Below are positions 46,868 through 61,314 of a stretch of 64,000 nt of DNA, one piece after another. Under the pieces are notes generated by a model. It saw nothing but the letters and a program-made list of their open reading frames with translations. It made no database searches and was not told the origin of the DNA. The number at the start of each line of letters is the position of its first letter. Position 1 is the first letter of the stretch. A program made the position numbers and the translations under genes. This DNA is from Oasisia sp. SBJ-2009. Taxonomy: Eukaryota > Annelida > Polychaeta > Sabellida > Siboglinidae. Location: positions 10,541,616 through 10,605,615 of the forward strand of contig OZ024867.1 in the NCBI GenBank assembly GCA_964017155.1. Direction: 5' to 3'.

Positions 46868-46985
46868 ATAACAATACAGTGTTTATATAGCGCTAATTCC
46901 CGCATCGCGGATCGATGCGCTGCACAATAAATATACTAAACGTATATAAAAAATATAAATGTAAATTATATAAATTAATATAAAT

Positions 46986-47068
<83 letters not shown>

Positions 47069-47470
47069 TGTTTTAAGATTTACTAGTAAACCTTTGTATG
47101 TAAATTATATATCAAAAATATTAAATTATATTAATTTAAAATAAATTAAACACGGCTTTGAAAATGTATATTATCAAAACTTGGTATGTAAATTATATAA
47201 ATTAATATATAATTAAAACCTTTACTAAAACTGTGTATGTAAATATATATATACATCCATAAATTAATATAAAACACAAACACTGATTAAAACGTGTATG
47301 ATACTAAAAAGTAAAAATTATAAAGCAATGTCGGCCATTTCATAACAATTTGAATTAATTGAAATGTCTAATAAAAAGAGATGTCTTTAAAATTTTATAA
47401 ACATAGATAATGTCACGGATCCACGAATGTTCGTAGGTAATTCATTCCACAATCGAAGAGCTGCTGCTTG
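46868..47470. mobile_element. Interspersed repeat, tatatagcgc family, unit 3
   Basis: Same copy as 26332-26910 with a longer internal CA/TA array (46986-47065). Confidence 0.55.
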
Positions 47471-48180
47471 GTGCTGTGTTGCAATAGTTCGATGACACTT
47501 GTTAAACGTTGGCATTTCCATCGCGCGTGTACACAACCGCCCACGTCACAGCCCAATTTAGAATATTCTGATAATACATTTGAAGTTATGATACGTAATA
47601 ACAACACAAAGCATAAAATAATGTCGAAGAAATGTGATGACAAAATAGAATGATGTTGACGATGATTGTCAATACTGTGCTCACGAATGGAAGGATCAAG
47701 ACGATGATACTAATGATAGTATCAATGTTATGGAGATTATTGCAGAGATACCCTTCACAATCAAAAGTATTTATGTAGTCATATGTACTAAGTCGAGAGA
47801 GGTGATTGTAATAGTTCAAAGATTCAATCACCCACATCATTTTGTATACAATGTTGAGTGGTCTGTTTCGTCACGTCGTGTAAACGTAAATGTAATGCAT
47901 GTAAGTAATGACACATTCAACTATTGAAACAACTTGACCAGACAGTGGCGGGATAATATAAATCATGTTTACAAGTTGTCAGTATTTAATACGCATTCGA
48001 TGAAACATTCGATTATACGAATATTTATCAATCCCATTCGAATACGCTGTATATTGAATTGTTGCATTCGAATTACACACACACGCTTACACACACACAA
48101 ACACGCACACGCACACGCAAACGCACACGCACACGCACACAGACACACCCTCACACACCAGTATTACTTTTCACACATTG

Positions 48181-48245
<65 letters not shown>

Positions 48246-49317
48246 CGTGTGTGTGTGTGTGTGCGCGTGCGTGCGTGTGTGTGTTAATGTTGTTGTACCA
48301 CAAAGTCACTCACACAAATACAATCAGGTGTGAAACGTTCCGAATATGAATACAGTAGCAACAGTTAATAAAGAAACACATTTTAAACAACTATTGGAAT
48401 TATTTAATTTAAGACAAACATAAGACATAACGTTTGTTGAACTAGAAGAAGGTTGCAGACTAATTTATGATACCAGAGTAAACACATATTAGCGTTAGCG
48501 AACAGTTACCGAATAACGTGATTAAACTCATATGGTATTGTATACTTAAGGATAGTAAGTTTCTGGCCGTACTTAGCTTATATCATACATGAGCCTGCTT
48601 CCTTGTTTTAGTTATATGTGTATTGTATGTTAATAAAAGATAACAATGTGAACTAATATAATACAAATATTATCATAAAATTGCCATTTGAGAGTGAGGC
48701 CTGCCTAATTGTAATGTGTGAACATCAATACTGGCTACAAATCCCTTCAGGGGACTACTAAATCATTTTAACCAGATAACAATCAATCTTTAATGCCCGT
48801 GCTTTGATACCTATTTGTGATGATCCAATTATCAAGTCTGCCTAATTTCGTAAAGGCTGTTGGTAAACATTACGCAGCAATGAATGAGACCCAGCGATGC
48901 AACTCCTATTGCCTTATGTGAAAATAAATACTGGCTGAGGGCTAGGTGTTTATGAGAATAATTGAACTAATTTGACAGATAGGGAGAATATACATTATGG
49001 TTGCAATTTGACACAACTTCAGATGCATTCGATGAAACATTTGACATTTGAATATGCGAATGTTTATCAGTTGCAGTCGAATGTAAAAGCATTGTAAATT
49101 GAACGGTTGATTTCGAATGGCATTCCATTTTGTTAATAGGCTTGATAATACTTGCTCTTTACAACTTTAGTAGACGTGTATAAGCATTAAGACCGGATAT
49201 TTGCATAACTTGAAGTGATTCTTATACTCGTCGGCGTCTGTGTGCTTATATACGTATGTATATCCTGATAAAGAATGCATAAGTATACATGCTTTTTCCC
49301 GATGATGACAAATAAAT
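47471..49317. other. Upstream spacer of unit 3, ends at the second duplication junction
   Basis: Same as 26911-28833 with CA and TA/GT arrays at 48075-48155 and 48183-48284, and a deletion of roughly 100 bases near 48620. No gene recognised. Confidence 0.5.
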
Positions 49318-49856
49318 CTTCATAATGACGAATATTTAAGTAGTAATATGTACAATAATAAATAAGGTGATTGTAAAGGTGATTGTGAAAGTGCAAAGGT
49401 TCAATCACCCACACCATTTTGCACACCATGTCACGCGTGCTGTTTCGTCACACGGGAAGATATAAACATAAACATACATGCATGTAAGTCATCACACTTC
49501 CAACTGATGAAATAAATTGACCAGTCAGTAGCAGGGACAGTAGACATCATGTTTACAAGTTGTTAGTATTTGATGGAACATTCCACTATACGAATCTTTA
49601 TCAATCTGTCAATCTGGTTTAAAGTTGCATTCTGACATACTTTCCCAGTTTTAACGCATTTTAGAAAAGTCAATGTACACCATGACCGATATTTGCTTAT
49701 TAGTATACTTCCTACCACATGTCTCACTTTGTTGTTTTATACGTTATTTGATCAAATTATAAGTTTGCAACAAACAACGGCTCTAGAGTTTCCCAAAAGT
49801 TGATCTATTTTTACCATCGGAACTCTCCGGTCAACGTAAGTAAACGATGGAGCAAA

Positions 49857-50102
49857 CTAAAAGGCGGGCCACAATGGGGTTCTACATATCCACGTTAGTC
49901 GCTAGAGGCGCCACTAGACAACTATACCCTAGTTGTTTAAATCATCCTCAATTAGCCATTGACCGTACAGGCGCGTAGCCAGCGATAGTTTGTGTGTGGG
50001 CAACTGGGCATGCCGTAAATATGGAGCGTTTCGAGCGGTGGCATATTTGTGAATGTAGTATGCCATTTCCGTGCGGTCTGCCAATTGTGGCCCGCCTTTT
50101 AG
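49857..50102. mobile_element. 246-bp inverted-repeat element, unit 4
   Basis: Same perfect 19-base ends and length as in units 2 and 3. Confidence 0.55.
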
Positions 50103-50372
50103 TGTGGCCCCCTTCTGACAGCGGTTTTAACTGGAATTCCCTTCTTCGAGGTCTAAGCCAATCAATGAATTCTAACTGGCGAGGCTCGCCAGGACAATTT
50201 TTCGTCTTTTCCTAATTTTTATCTTAAAATGGCATATTATGTGAAAATAAGTTGATAGGTAGTTGAGGAAAACAATATATAGTGTATGGAGAATGCTGGT
50301 TTACTGGAACATTTTATTTTAAACATGGCGGAAGTCAGAATGCAACTTAATGGTTGCGTTCGAATGACAATC

Positions 50373-50625
<253 letters not shown>

Positions 50626-50774
50626 GTGTGTAGGTGTTTTTATGGCAGCTAGTAGTAAATTGAGCATACAACAGGTGTTATTAACAAAATCGAACTGGAA
50701 TAAGAATATTGCTATTCAACGTATTCGGTAGTAGTTGTCTATGCATATGAATATCAGTATTATCGCACAAAGCA

Positions 50775-50855
50775 ATGGACAACTTCAAGTTGTTGTTATT
50801 TTTGTTGACCCTTACTCTACGTTGTTCAGCAAATGCTATTTTGAAAATCTGCTGA
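50775..50855 (+). CDS. Plus-strand 26-codon ORF with signal-peptide character (unit 4)
   Basis: Same peptide as at 8137 with a silent change in the Leu run. Same reservations. Confidence 0.2.
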   Translation: MDNFKLLLFLLTLTLRCSANAILKIC

Positions 50856-50879
50856 TATAGCGAACGTCGACGTCAAAAC
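50836..50879 (-). CDS. Candidate terminal exon, unit 4
   Basis: Phase-1 frame FDVDVRYISRFSK then TAG; one residue different from unit 2 (S for L). Confidence 0.35.
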
Positions 50880-50960
50880 CTGAAATGTATTAATGTGACG
50901 GCTGATTACCAGAACGTATGTGGTTAATTGGCATTAGGTGTAGATTAACAAAGAACTTAC

Positions 50961-50990
50961 CATGGTCCTTTGACGATACCGGGGTAGGTT
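50961..50990 (-). CDS. 30-base microexon, unit 4
   Basis: Identical to 8323-8352 in bases, splice sites and phase. Confidence 0.6.
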
Positions 50991-51899
50991 CTGAAAACAA
51001 GAACGTATGACTGTTGCATAATTAAACAAAGCGTGTGGTGGGATGATAACATACACTATATAACATGTTAACTTGGGTTGCTTAACTATAGCAAACAAAC
51101 CATTTTTGTCATGAGATTAATGCAACTAGGCGACATCAGTTTTCAAATGTACCTATCCAGAATTGCTCTCTGGCGCATGAATCAATCTGGAAATCAACTA
51201 TTTGTCATAACAGCACAAAATGTGGCACACACCTAGAGTTTATCCAAATATCAGGATATAGGGCCAGCTTATACTTAGCCCCGGGAGGCGATGGCGAAAA
51301 TACAGTAATATATACAAAAACTGACCCAGTTTGGTACGAAAACTGAGGTTTACGTTGTCAGCAATATCGAAACTGTTACTTTTAAATTTATCCTGCAATA
51401 AAAGCTATCACATTTTAGATGGCGGATGCGTAGGCTAATATCTCTAATATTATTCTCATATATGATTAACAATGTCACCCAGGGCGCTTATATTATTATC
51501 TAAAATAATATACATATGTTGGCATCCATTATATTAGCGACAGTTTGATATTTGACCTTAATAGATATTCGTAACATTATGCTTACTAAAATGGCGGCCG
51601 CCTCAATTTAATCAGTTCATACATTTAACACGCCTCTGTCAACACAGTTACAGTTGTGTGAAAATAAGTTATTCGGAGTATCACTTTTAATTATGCTACT
51701 TTTGACCTTCTCCGACATTCATTCCCGCCATTTTCTATGATGAACTTTGACCCTACAACCCGCAAGACAAAAAGGTCAACAAGGACGATAATATGCAATA
51801 CACTATTCGAGGATGGGTGGAAACGTCGTACGTTTCTTAAAGTTATGTTTCTAAGTACGTTAATTTCGTAAAAAGTCAGGTCGAGTATGAAATGATCAC

Positions 51900-52007
51900 C
51901 TGATAGGCATAGTGGGACGGAGCTTTGCGAGCAATGATAGCAGAGCAAATAGTTGCCGCAGAACTTCGTTTTACTATCGCAAATTTCGCCAGCCGTCTGC
52001 GTTGGTG
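51900..52007 (-). CDS. Unit 4 exon 4, 5-Cys module
   Basis: 108 bases, phase 1 at both ends; protein identical to unit 3. Confidence 0.8.
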
Positions 52008-52276
52008 CTAAAAAGCAATTCGGGGAAAATGTGTCAGACAAATAATACTCCATTATATGTTAGTATCGAATATTCAACAAATATCGACTACTTGCGTACG
52101 TACACACATACCAATATACACTCACATGCATATATACGCATGCATATTTCGGTCGCACGATACACATGTACTCAGAGATACGCATACATTCAAACATGCA
52201 AACGTACATACGTATGTGCGTAGTACATAATTGCGTATGGATATGCATGCAATAATGCATACATTCTTACTTACAC

Positions 52277-52307
52277 ATACATATATATATATACATATAA
52301 ATATATG

Positions 52308-52342
<35 letters not shown>

Positions 52343-52350
52343 GTGTGTGT
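52277..52350. repeat. (TA)n array, unit 4
   Basis: TA array with TAAA and TATG variants; shorter than in unit 3. Confidence 0.95.
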
Positions 52351-52420
52351 GTACGTATGCATGTATGTGTAAGTACGAATGTATGCATTCATGCATGCAT
52401 GCACATACGTACGCATATAT

Positions 52421-52593
<173 letters not shown>

Positions 52594-54111
52594 TGTGACG
52601 CCGGCTGACCAAATGAGTGACAAGTCGGGATTTGACATTTACCGAGAGTACCGTCTAAAGCCAGTTGGCACGATTTGGATGAATTGTAGGTTTTTACATA
52701 AATAAAATGTATAACATCCGTTTTAACACTTCCACCCATTATACACTATTTATTCCAAATAAAATGGGTATTTTAACGTATTATAATGCCTCCTGATCAA
52801 CTAGTCCAAAATTACTAAAACAAAAGGATTTTGCTTCGATTCCTTCGATGAAATCCGCCATGTTGATTTGGGTTACCCCTGTGTATCGGGTATCACCAGA
52901 GAGGGCATTTCTTCCTCTCTCACGTAGAGTAACCCTTATCCGGGCCAAGTACACCAAACTAGCTCAAAACTAACCAATAGGCGGCTACCCTGAGAAGGCT
53001 TTGCATACTAATGAGAGCCGTGCTCTGTCACGTGCACGCTTCGGTGCTTGCAATTGGATGATCGCCTACGCATATGCGCAGTACGGCAGTGCTAAACGTA
53101 AACAAGTAGCCAAGGTCGTTCGTATTCCGCCGTGTTTTTCTATCGTTGTTTCCGTTATTAAATCTTTTGCAACATAATGTCGGACGCGTTCCTACGTGTG
53201 CTGAATGCACCAACCGGCGATGACATTGTTGTTGCGTGGATGTGGGAGCAGTACGATTTCGACGCCTCGGAATGGGACGCTGACAATATTAGGGAAACCG
53301 ACAGCGACGTTACGGTCGAATACGACTGGGAAGCCGATCACGATGACAACAAAAACGGGAACATATTAAGCAACGACAATAATGCTCCAATTGACCTGAC
53401 ATTTTGCATAGACATGCAGATGGTGCATACTCATAATAATACTTTTTGGTCTGAAAAATCGACCATTTGTCAGCGCAACATTTCACAGCTCGCGCCGAGG
53501 GTTTGCGACGGAGGCGAACGAAGCAGCGATCGGGCGGACTAAAATGGCATACCCCGATGTTGAAAAACTCATAAAAATAAAGGTTCTCGATGGATTTGAT
53601 TCAATTTTATGTTATTTAGCAGCTAAAACGTATGGCTACATTTGTCTCGCAGGAAATAGGACATTTATCCGTTCAGTAATTATTTGGGTGCAGGATACTG
53701 CGCTAAATTAGCCTAAAACGGCTTTGTTTTAGACTAATTATTAGCTGTCAAATTAATTAGCACGTAAATTAATTCCTGAAGTTATGGCACATATAATGTA
53801 CTATAACTTCAGGTATTTTTGCAGCAGCTGGTAGTTATTTGCCCTCTATCATTGCACTATGATACCATAGCTGCATGCCAAATTTGAATGCAATCCACAT
53901 ATTATTTATATGGTATCTAAGCCCATGCATACTCCAAAACTGTAACGGCCGTTTTCTCCAGTTTTACTTGTTGACCCCTACCATGCCAAATGTCATATAA
54001 CTTCCCCAATTTGTATAGTAGAGTCATAAGTACTATGCCTCCTCTTTCCAAATGTGTCAAAAAAGTACATCAACATTTTTCCGACTTGTCACTGATTTGG
54101 TCAGCCGAGGT

Positions 54112-54115
<4 letters not shown>
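52594..54115 (+). mobile_element. DNA transposon-like element with TIRs, unit 4 copy
   Basis: Same site as units 2 and 3. It keeps the region lost in unit 3. The right end continues into a short CACACA run and a TA array (54114-54192). Confidence 0.8.
53177..53542 (+). CDS. Acidic ORF of the DNA element, unit 4 (121 aa)
   Basis: Same frame as 32764-33129 with a few substitutions (DNIRET for DNDRET). Function unknown. Confidence 0.45.
   Translation: MSDAFLRVLNAPTGDDIVVAWMWEQYDFDASEWDADNIRETDSDVTVEYDWEADHDDNKNGNILSNDNNAPIDLTFCIDMQMVHTHNNTFWSEKSTICQRNISQLAPRVCDGGERSSDRAD

Positions 54116-54192
<77 letters not shown>
54114..54192. repeat. (CA)n(TA)n microsatellite, unit 4
   Basis: A few CA units then about 70 bases of TA. 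Confidence 0.95.
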
Positions 54193-54195
<3 letters not shown>

Positions 54196-54235
54196 TGCTA
54201 TAATTAGATAACTAAATTAGCGAATGAGAACGTAC

Positions 54236-54382
54236 CATTTCTAGGGATACAATTAAAAAATGGAAGGAGTAAATCAACCCCTTTAATAAAAGTTTCGTTG
54301 GCACGGCAGCCGCATACTCCTATAATACAAATCAGGGGAGGATAGCATTGATCATCCTTGGTACAATCCTCTTCTTCCATGC
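54236..54382 (-). CDS. Unit 4 exon 3, 6-Cys module
   Basis: 147 bases, phase 1 at both ends; protein identical to unit 3. Confidence 0.8.
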
Positions 54383-56013
54383 CTGGAAAGACATGAACAT
54401 GTGTTTTGTATACATAGACATTCACATACATATAAAGTATACTATATATATGACCAACCATCCCAAAATGAGACGCTTCTCGAAAACAACGGTAGGGCGT
54501 GTTATTGCATATTTGGATAGAGCAGATTCCGACGGAAATGATGATGCCTCAATTGTGTTTATAATATAATTCTTTCCAGAGATACATCTATTTGAATGTC
54601 GAAAATGCAAAATTGCTAATTTAAGAAAAAAGGCTTTAAAGTGTTCACTCCTTTATTTGTGAACATTTCACTTCTTGCAGATACGTTTTGCTCCAGATTG
54701 ACCGGTTTAAATACACAATACTGATGATAAGGTATGTATGCTTGAAACCTACAACCCATATTTAAAATGTAGCATGGACAGCACCAATACAACACTTTAT
54801 AGGCAGGCATGATCATCACACCGAGTCTGAGACGAGAGTGACAGGTCAGATGCAAACATAGGAATTGACAGGAGTCGGCGTATTTGAAAGTTTTACGCAG
54901 GGCGTTTTCATAAGGCAGACAAACCAGTCAATACATTATACACTCATTAAATTATTATTATATTATATTGTTTTATGTATTGCATCTTTAGTGGTGAGGG
55001 AAATTAGGTACCACTGCCGGATTTTAGCGTACTGCTAGTTGGTAAATCTAAACTGCCAACATTACCCCGTCGCAGTCATGCATGAAATAATCGATTGCCA
55101 CATATTTAAGACTCATATTGCTGAGGTCACAGCGAACAGTTTCATTTAAAAGATAAAAGACAATGTTCTTCTTGCTTAAATTCATATCATAATACTGAAA
55201 TCGTTCGTATTATCAGTGAATTGTTAAAGGAAAATGCGCGTAAACAAAAGACCGGAATTTCATCTGACGAGCCGTAAATGACAGCGGACCAATGTTAAAT
55301 ATTGTTAAATATTGTTAAATAACAACAGTCTTATTAATATATGATATATGTACTATAATATATCGTGAAAGTTATATAATCGACTGGGAATATATCAAAT
55401 TTCATATGGTAACAACACTGTGGCTGCTACATTTAGATAATGTTTTTTTAAAGAGCGTAGTAAGCAATACTGCTCTTCTCATATCAATGCAAGTCTTATG
55501 GGGAAGAATACAAACTATCGATGATAGATTCTCAATGAAGATGGCCTTGTGTATGCAATTTTTTAAAGGTGGGCATTTCATATAATGATACGTCTACATT
55601 GCATTACAAAGGTGTTGTATTAATCACATATAACCCAGACAACAAATTAATACTAACTAAATATATAATGTCGTAGCAGTGTCACGTATGTTCATGTGCC
55701 AATATGTCATCTTCACACAATATAAAATTGTGAACTAATTACGTATTTTTACATTTTGTGTTTCAGTTAATGCAAGAAAAGAAAGCAAGACATGTCAATG
55801 CTATATGCTGACTGAAACCAATCGTGGACAATCTGGATTACACTATTTGACCCGCATCAGCTTCATGTAGAGAGATTGGTGTGAACATATCACTAAAATG
55901 AAGTAAATGCGTAGACTATAACGAAACAAATATACTAAAGCAGTGTTTCTTACTCTATATGACGAGAGAAGTGGGCCACTTTACCGATGTTTTAATCCAT
56001 CTTGCACACAATA

Positions 56014-59002
56014 TAGTCATAATAATAACGATGACTTCTTTTGCACCAATATCCTCGAAAATCGAACACCGAGTCGTCAATGGATGGATGAAGAAGCTAG
56101 GAGGCTAAGGAGGATAGGCAACATTAAAACGATAGATTTTTGGCGTCGGCGGAATGAAATTATATTACCTTCTGATTTAGCACTGGCAGGAATGGGATTC
56201 CACACCGTTGGTGCGGCAACAGAGAAAGTTCGGGTCACGGCCTTGGTTTTCACCCGAGGGATGAAAAGTTGGTTACTACTGGTTGAGCGAAGCTGTCTGG
56301 AATGTCTTGCTGGAGTGAGCATTGAATTTATATATGCTGGTTGTGTAGGTGATAGTACTTGATAGGCTATTGTACACATTTTGACAATGATGCGACAGTG
56401 AGCCAATGCAATGATTTTAGAAGCGGCACTGAGCTACACAAAAACGAGGAAAACGCGTGACTACCCTTGCTAAACAAGTTTGGACACGCTGACGTGTTGC
56501 TATATCCTTGTTTGCGGTATTGTAAAGGAGGCAATCGCAGTAGTCAAGTTTGCTGCTTACCATAGCTATTGCGATGGTTTTAGCAACATAAAGTGATATA
56601 AACCGGCGAATACGGCGAAGATCACGGATATGGTAAAACAGCAATGGCATGTTTTCGATATATGTTGTTTGAAATTGAAGTTTTCTTCAAACGTTACTCC
56701 GAGATTTAAAACTGAGGCGGCTGGTGTGATACTTTGACTCAGAATACGTGTCGGGGAAAAGCCATCGAGTTTTGCCCGCTGCGTTGAGGTGCCTGTTACT
56801 GTTTTTCATCCAACGGGAGACATCTTGGAGACAATCCCTGAGCGTTAAGTATCTGGTGTGGTCAAATAAACTTAGAGTTCTGTGTCATCAGCATAAAGGC
56901 GGTGATCCAGGTTGTGACTCTGGATAACAGAGCTTAGTGGTGTTGTATACAGAGTGAAGAGCAACGAACCATGGGGAACACAACAAAGACGTGGGCAGCA
57001 TGTCTGAGAAGCAGTTACCTATTTTAATGGCTTGCCGTCTATCAGAAAGGTATGAAGTAAACCAGCTAAGGGCTGTGCCAGATATCCCGTACCACGTTGG
57101 AGAGCGTGTAATGAGAATGTCGTGGTTAATGGTGTCGAAAGTGGCGGATAGATCAAGCAGGGTAACTTTGCCATTATCAATGTTCAAGTTTATGTAATTG
57201 TGTACTTTTAGAAGAACAGTTTCTGTAGAGTGAAATGTTGTATACGCAGATTAAACTATTTATGTAGATATGACAAACTGACACGATTTGCTACAACCTT
57301 TTCAAGTATTTTTGAAATGAAGCTAAGGTTGGGAATATGCCAATAGCTATTTAATTAGTTCTTCTTTTGGCAGAGTTGTCTTCTTAAGAACTGGGTTTAC
57401 ATGCGCATATTTAAAATCTTCAGGAAATAAGCTAGAGTAGAGTGATGCAAGTATTGTTTGTTATTGGTTTAATTAAAACGTCAAGGCATGCTTTCAGTAG
57501 TACGTTCGGAAGTGAGTCAAGATTACAGGATTGCCTTGGAGACGACGTGGTAATTGTTCTCAAGTCAGCAGTCGTGGCCGGTTTAAACGAGGTGAGTTGA
57601 AAAATGTGTTGTGGCGAGTCAGAATTTACAATATCTGAGGTGTGATCTGTGAAGGTTGAATGTATGAGGCTGATTTTATCTTTAAAATGACTTGAAAAAG
57701 AGTTACACAGTGACTTGATTGATGCATGGGTTGGTAGAGACGGAGCAGGCCGCCTGTGTAAGATCTGATTTAGGCATTTCCATAGCTTTTTTGGTGTAGC
57801 AGTGTTATCTGAGACAATATTTCGTAATAATACGACATTGCTTTTGAGATTCGTCGGTTACATAGATTATTTCTGGGGTCATCCAATGAACTGGCGGCTT
57901 TTGTGACACATATTTGGATTTAATAGGTGCATGTTTTACAAACAATGTCTTAAGTATTTGACGGTACTGTTTGCATAGGTGTGATACATGTTCTTTAGGA
58001 TGTGTGACAAGGTCGGACGTGATTATATCAGTCATAAATGATGCAGTGTTAATACTGTGAATGGCTCTGTAGAACAAGTTGTGTTTGGACACAGCTGGGG
58101 CTATACGAACTTTAAGATATACAATGACTATGTTATGGTATGATAAGCCATCTGCAACTGTGGGTGTCTGAATGTTTGTACAAGAGGAACGAGTTATCAA
58201 GATGTCGAGCCAATATCCATGTATGTGTGTTGGAAAATTGACATGTTGTTTACTGTCAAATTATGTCAATATATCATTAAACGTGGTATTTGTTGCAGGT
58301 GAAGATTAACATCGCCAACAATGTAAAGTTATGTGCGCATGGTTGCAACATTTTCCAAAAGATCCCGGGTGATCTAGAGGGCGATAAATACAAATGAAAG
58401 ACCCACAGAAGCACACATTTGATATGTTACCACGCTATGATTCAAAGCTGGTAAAGTGAGGGCTAGTGTGCAGGTTTACGTTGACTAGTTTTGAGATAAG
58501 GAAGCTAACACCACCGCCTCTTCCAACTGGACGTGGTCGATGGTGGAAGGTATAGCCAGGAGGGGAGATGTCGGCAATACATGCAGCTGTGTTATGCGGT
58601 CTGAGCCAGGTCTCAGTCACAGCAAGAATGTCTATTGTTTTGGAAATTATAAGATCAGTAAGAGATACATTTTCACGAATGGAACGAATGTTAGTGGTGG
58701 CCATGCGAATGTTCCAGGTCCAGGATTAAGACTAACATATCACGCTAGCAGTAAGGTCAAGGCCAATTTAAATGTTGGCCTGGAACTGAATATAGGTAGT
58801 AATTTTCGGTTGAAACAAAGATTAAGGCATGGCAGACTGTGCAAATGTGTTAAGGAGTCTTGTGTGGTAATGTATTTGGAAGGCATTGAAATTGCTTCCG
58901 AACCCTGTGCCAGTGTGTTACGTAAGGTAAAATCACGGCTTCTAGAAGTAACAGAACAGGATAATAATAAAACTCACAAAGAAAACACTGGTGACATTTG
59001 AC
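56014..59002 (-). mobile_element. CR1/L2-like retrotransposon, unit 4 copy
   Basis: Same site and lesions as unit 3, including the altered spacing between LNPGP and the endonuclease start. Confidence 0.85.
56077..58760 (-). pseudogene. Endonuclease/reverse transcriptase of the CR1/L2-like element, unit 4
   Basis: Fragments at 58435-58704, 57805-58200, 56888-57187 and 56077-56650, corresponding piece by piece to units 2 and 3. Not functional. Confidence 0.8.
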
Positions 59003-59779
59003 AAAATCTACTCAAGTGATAATGTTAATATATCATAACATAATTAGTGACTGAGAGTAGCCAGACGTTCTAAAATAATGTAAATGTTTCAATGTTTGAC
59101 ATGGATCAATAGCAGTAGAACTTAATAAATAATATATAATAAGTAAATAGATGAGAGTATAAGGTCACACTAATTCTAAAATTGCAATAACTTTTCAGAT
59201 GTAAGACTAATAAATATGGCGAGAAAAATAAATACATAAATAATGTATTATAAAATAAATATTACATAGACATAACCAAGTGGTATTTAACATTAATAAT
59301 GACATAAAACACTAGTTTCAAATGAGTTTGTAAAATGCTAAATAAGTCTATGAAATGCTAAATATAGTTTAATTAAAAGGCTAAATACAAATCGGTTTAA
59401 AAGGCTAAATACAGATCGTTTAAATGTTCGCGCTCACCAAACCCTGTGCAACAATGATAAGATGTTTAGTGCTGGTGCAAATGAAACATATAGAGGTCTT
59501 CACCCCAGGGCTATTATGGGTTTAAAGAAACGTCTTATAAAAAGGCCTGTTAGTAAAGAGTTTACAAGAGCTACCCTTGTGTGTAACCCTGGTGGATACG
59601 TATAATCATCAGAGGGCACTGAAGTATAATGCTACGCCCAGCTGGTCAAGCTGGACAATTGCTGAGGCGCAGCTTGCCCTAAGCCAGCGACGGGTAAACA
59701 CTGGTATAAGCACCCAATCAACCCAGTAAAACCAGTTTTGTTGTATTTATATATTCGTTTTATGTATGACTTAGGTTCT

Positions 59780-60172
59780 TGTTACACATGATATTGCATG
59801 CTAGTATATTTGCTTAAATCATGCAGCTATATTTATTATACTTTAAACGTTAGTAAAATAGGCGTGGCCTGTTAGGGCGTGGCAGTCCAGTTCTAAAGCA
59901 GCGCTCATGTAACGAACGCAAGACCATCGTGTGTGTAACTATTATTACGTTGTATACTGTGCATTGTTGCAACTATGTAACTCGAGATTCTAGACTTGTA
60001 TATTACTTTTATATATTCCTACCTTAACATACAACATTGATTGTTCGACTACAGATAGGCGCCAAGTGGTGCGAGAGTGAATTATTGCAGGAGCGTGTCG
60101 CCGTCTGGGAGCTGTATTCGTTCTAAATAAACGCGTTGAATACACAAAGACCCGTCGTTCGACTTCCTTACA
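59780..60172 (+). mobile_element. Solo-LTR-like segment, unit 4
   Basis: 393 bases, same ends as 18901-19293. Confidence 0.4.
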
Positions 60173-60616
60173 CTTGTCTTTGTATGTTATTTATAATTTA
60201 TGACCGTACCGTTGCAAGACAAATTAAATCATCCTGTGTTATCGCCCACTATGTCATAAATGATAAATTATAGCGGCGTAACTGGTGTAATTTCTAAAAA
60301 TGTCTACGTGTCCAAATAAAGTAGTGTGTTGTTCTTGAAACGGCAACAATGTCAAACACAAAAATGCAGAATTTGAATGAAAACATTGTCACCTCATAGC
60401 TATTTCCAGTGTCCCTACTGACTATCTTATGTACAGGTTATGGTGATTTGTAATTTATTTAACTATTATTGGCAGGGACTAGGTTAAATCACACTTCCAA
60501 AAGCACAGTTTCAACAGTGCCACAATGCCTTCAAACCCGGCAGCATCGCGTCGAGCCTTTACAACCAGCTCAGATTACACCAAAGTAAGTCCATCATTTT
60601 ATCCAGGCAACACAAA

Positions 60617-60769
<153 letters not shown>

Positions 60770-60820
60770 ATATGGAACATAGTGATCACAGCACTTTTGT
60801 TTGATCAAAGTTATCCTTAC

Positions 60821-60952
60821 GGTGACAGAGAGTGTAGTCATCTGATATGTAATCGTCGCCTTTTTTGCATCGACAGACTCCAGCCTTGCATACGCCACCA
60901 TCGACTCCGCATTCGTAGTCCTTTTTGCATTTAGTTACGCCTAATTTCGGGA
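60821..60952 (-). CDS. Unit 4 exon 2, 6-Cys EB/EGF-like module
   Basis: 132 bases, phase 1 at both ends; identical protein to units 2 and 3. Confidence 0.8.
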
Positions 60953-61001
60953 CTGCAATACATAATTACATTGATATAACTATAGCATGTGTTTATTATT
61001 G

Positions 61002-61314
61002 ATATGCTGCGGACAAGTGGATAATGACACAAACTATGACAAAGCAACTTGACGGATGTTACACTATGATGTTACGGATGGCCCTTAATGTATCATGGAA
61101 ACAACACATGACCAACATACAACTATATGGTGAATTATCACCAGTATACACTAAAGTACAACAGAGAAGAATGCGGCTCGCGGGGCATTGTGTCAGACAC
61201 GATGATGAAGTCGCCAACATACTTGTCCTGTGGCAGCCAACGGATGGATATGCAAACCGGGGGAGACAAACCATGACTTATGTTGACAACCTACTGCTAG
61301 ACACAGGGCTGGGA
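61002..61314 (+). pseudogene. 3' end of a second RTE-like reverse transcriptase, unit 4
   Basis: Same fragment as 20038-20350 with several private substitutions. Confidence 0.65.
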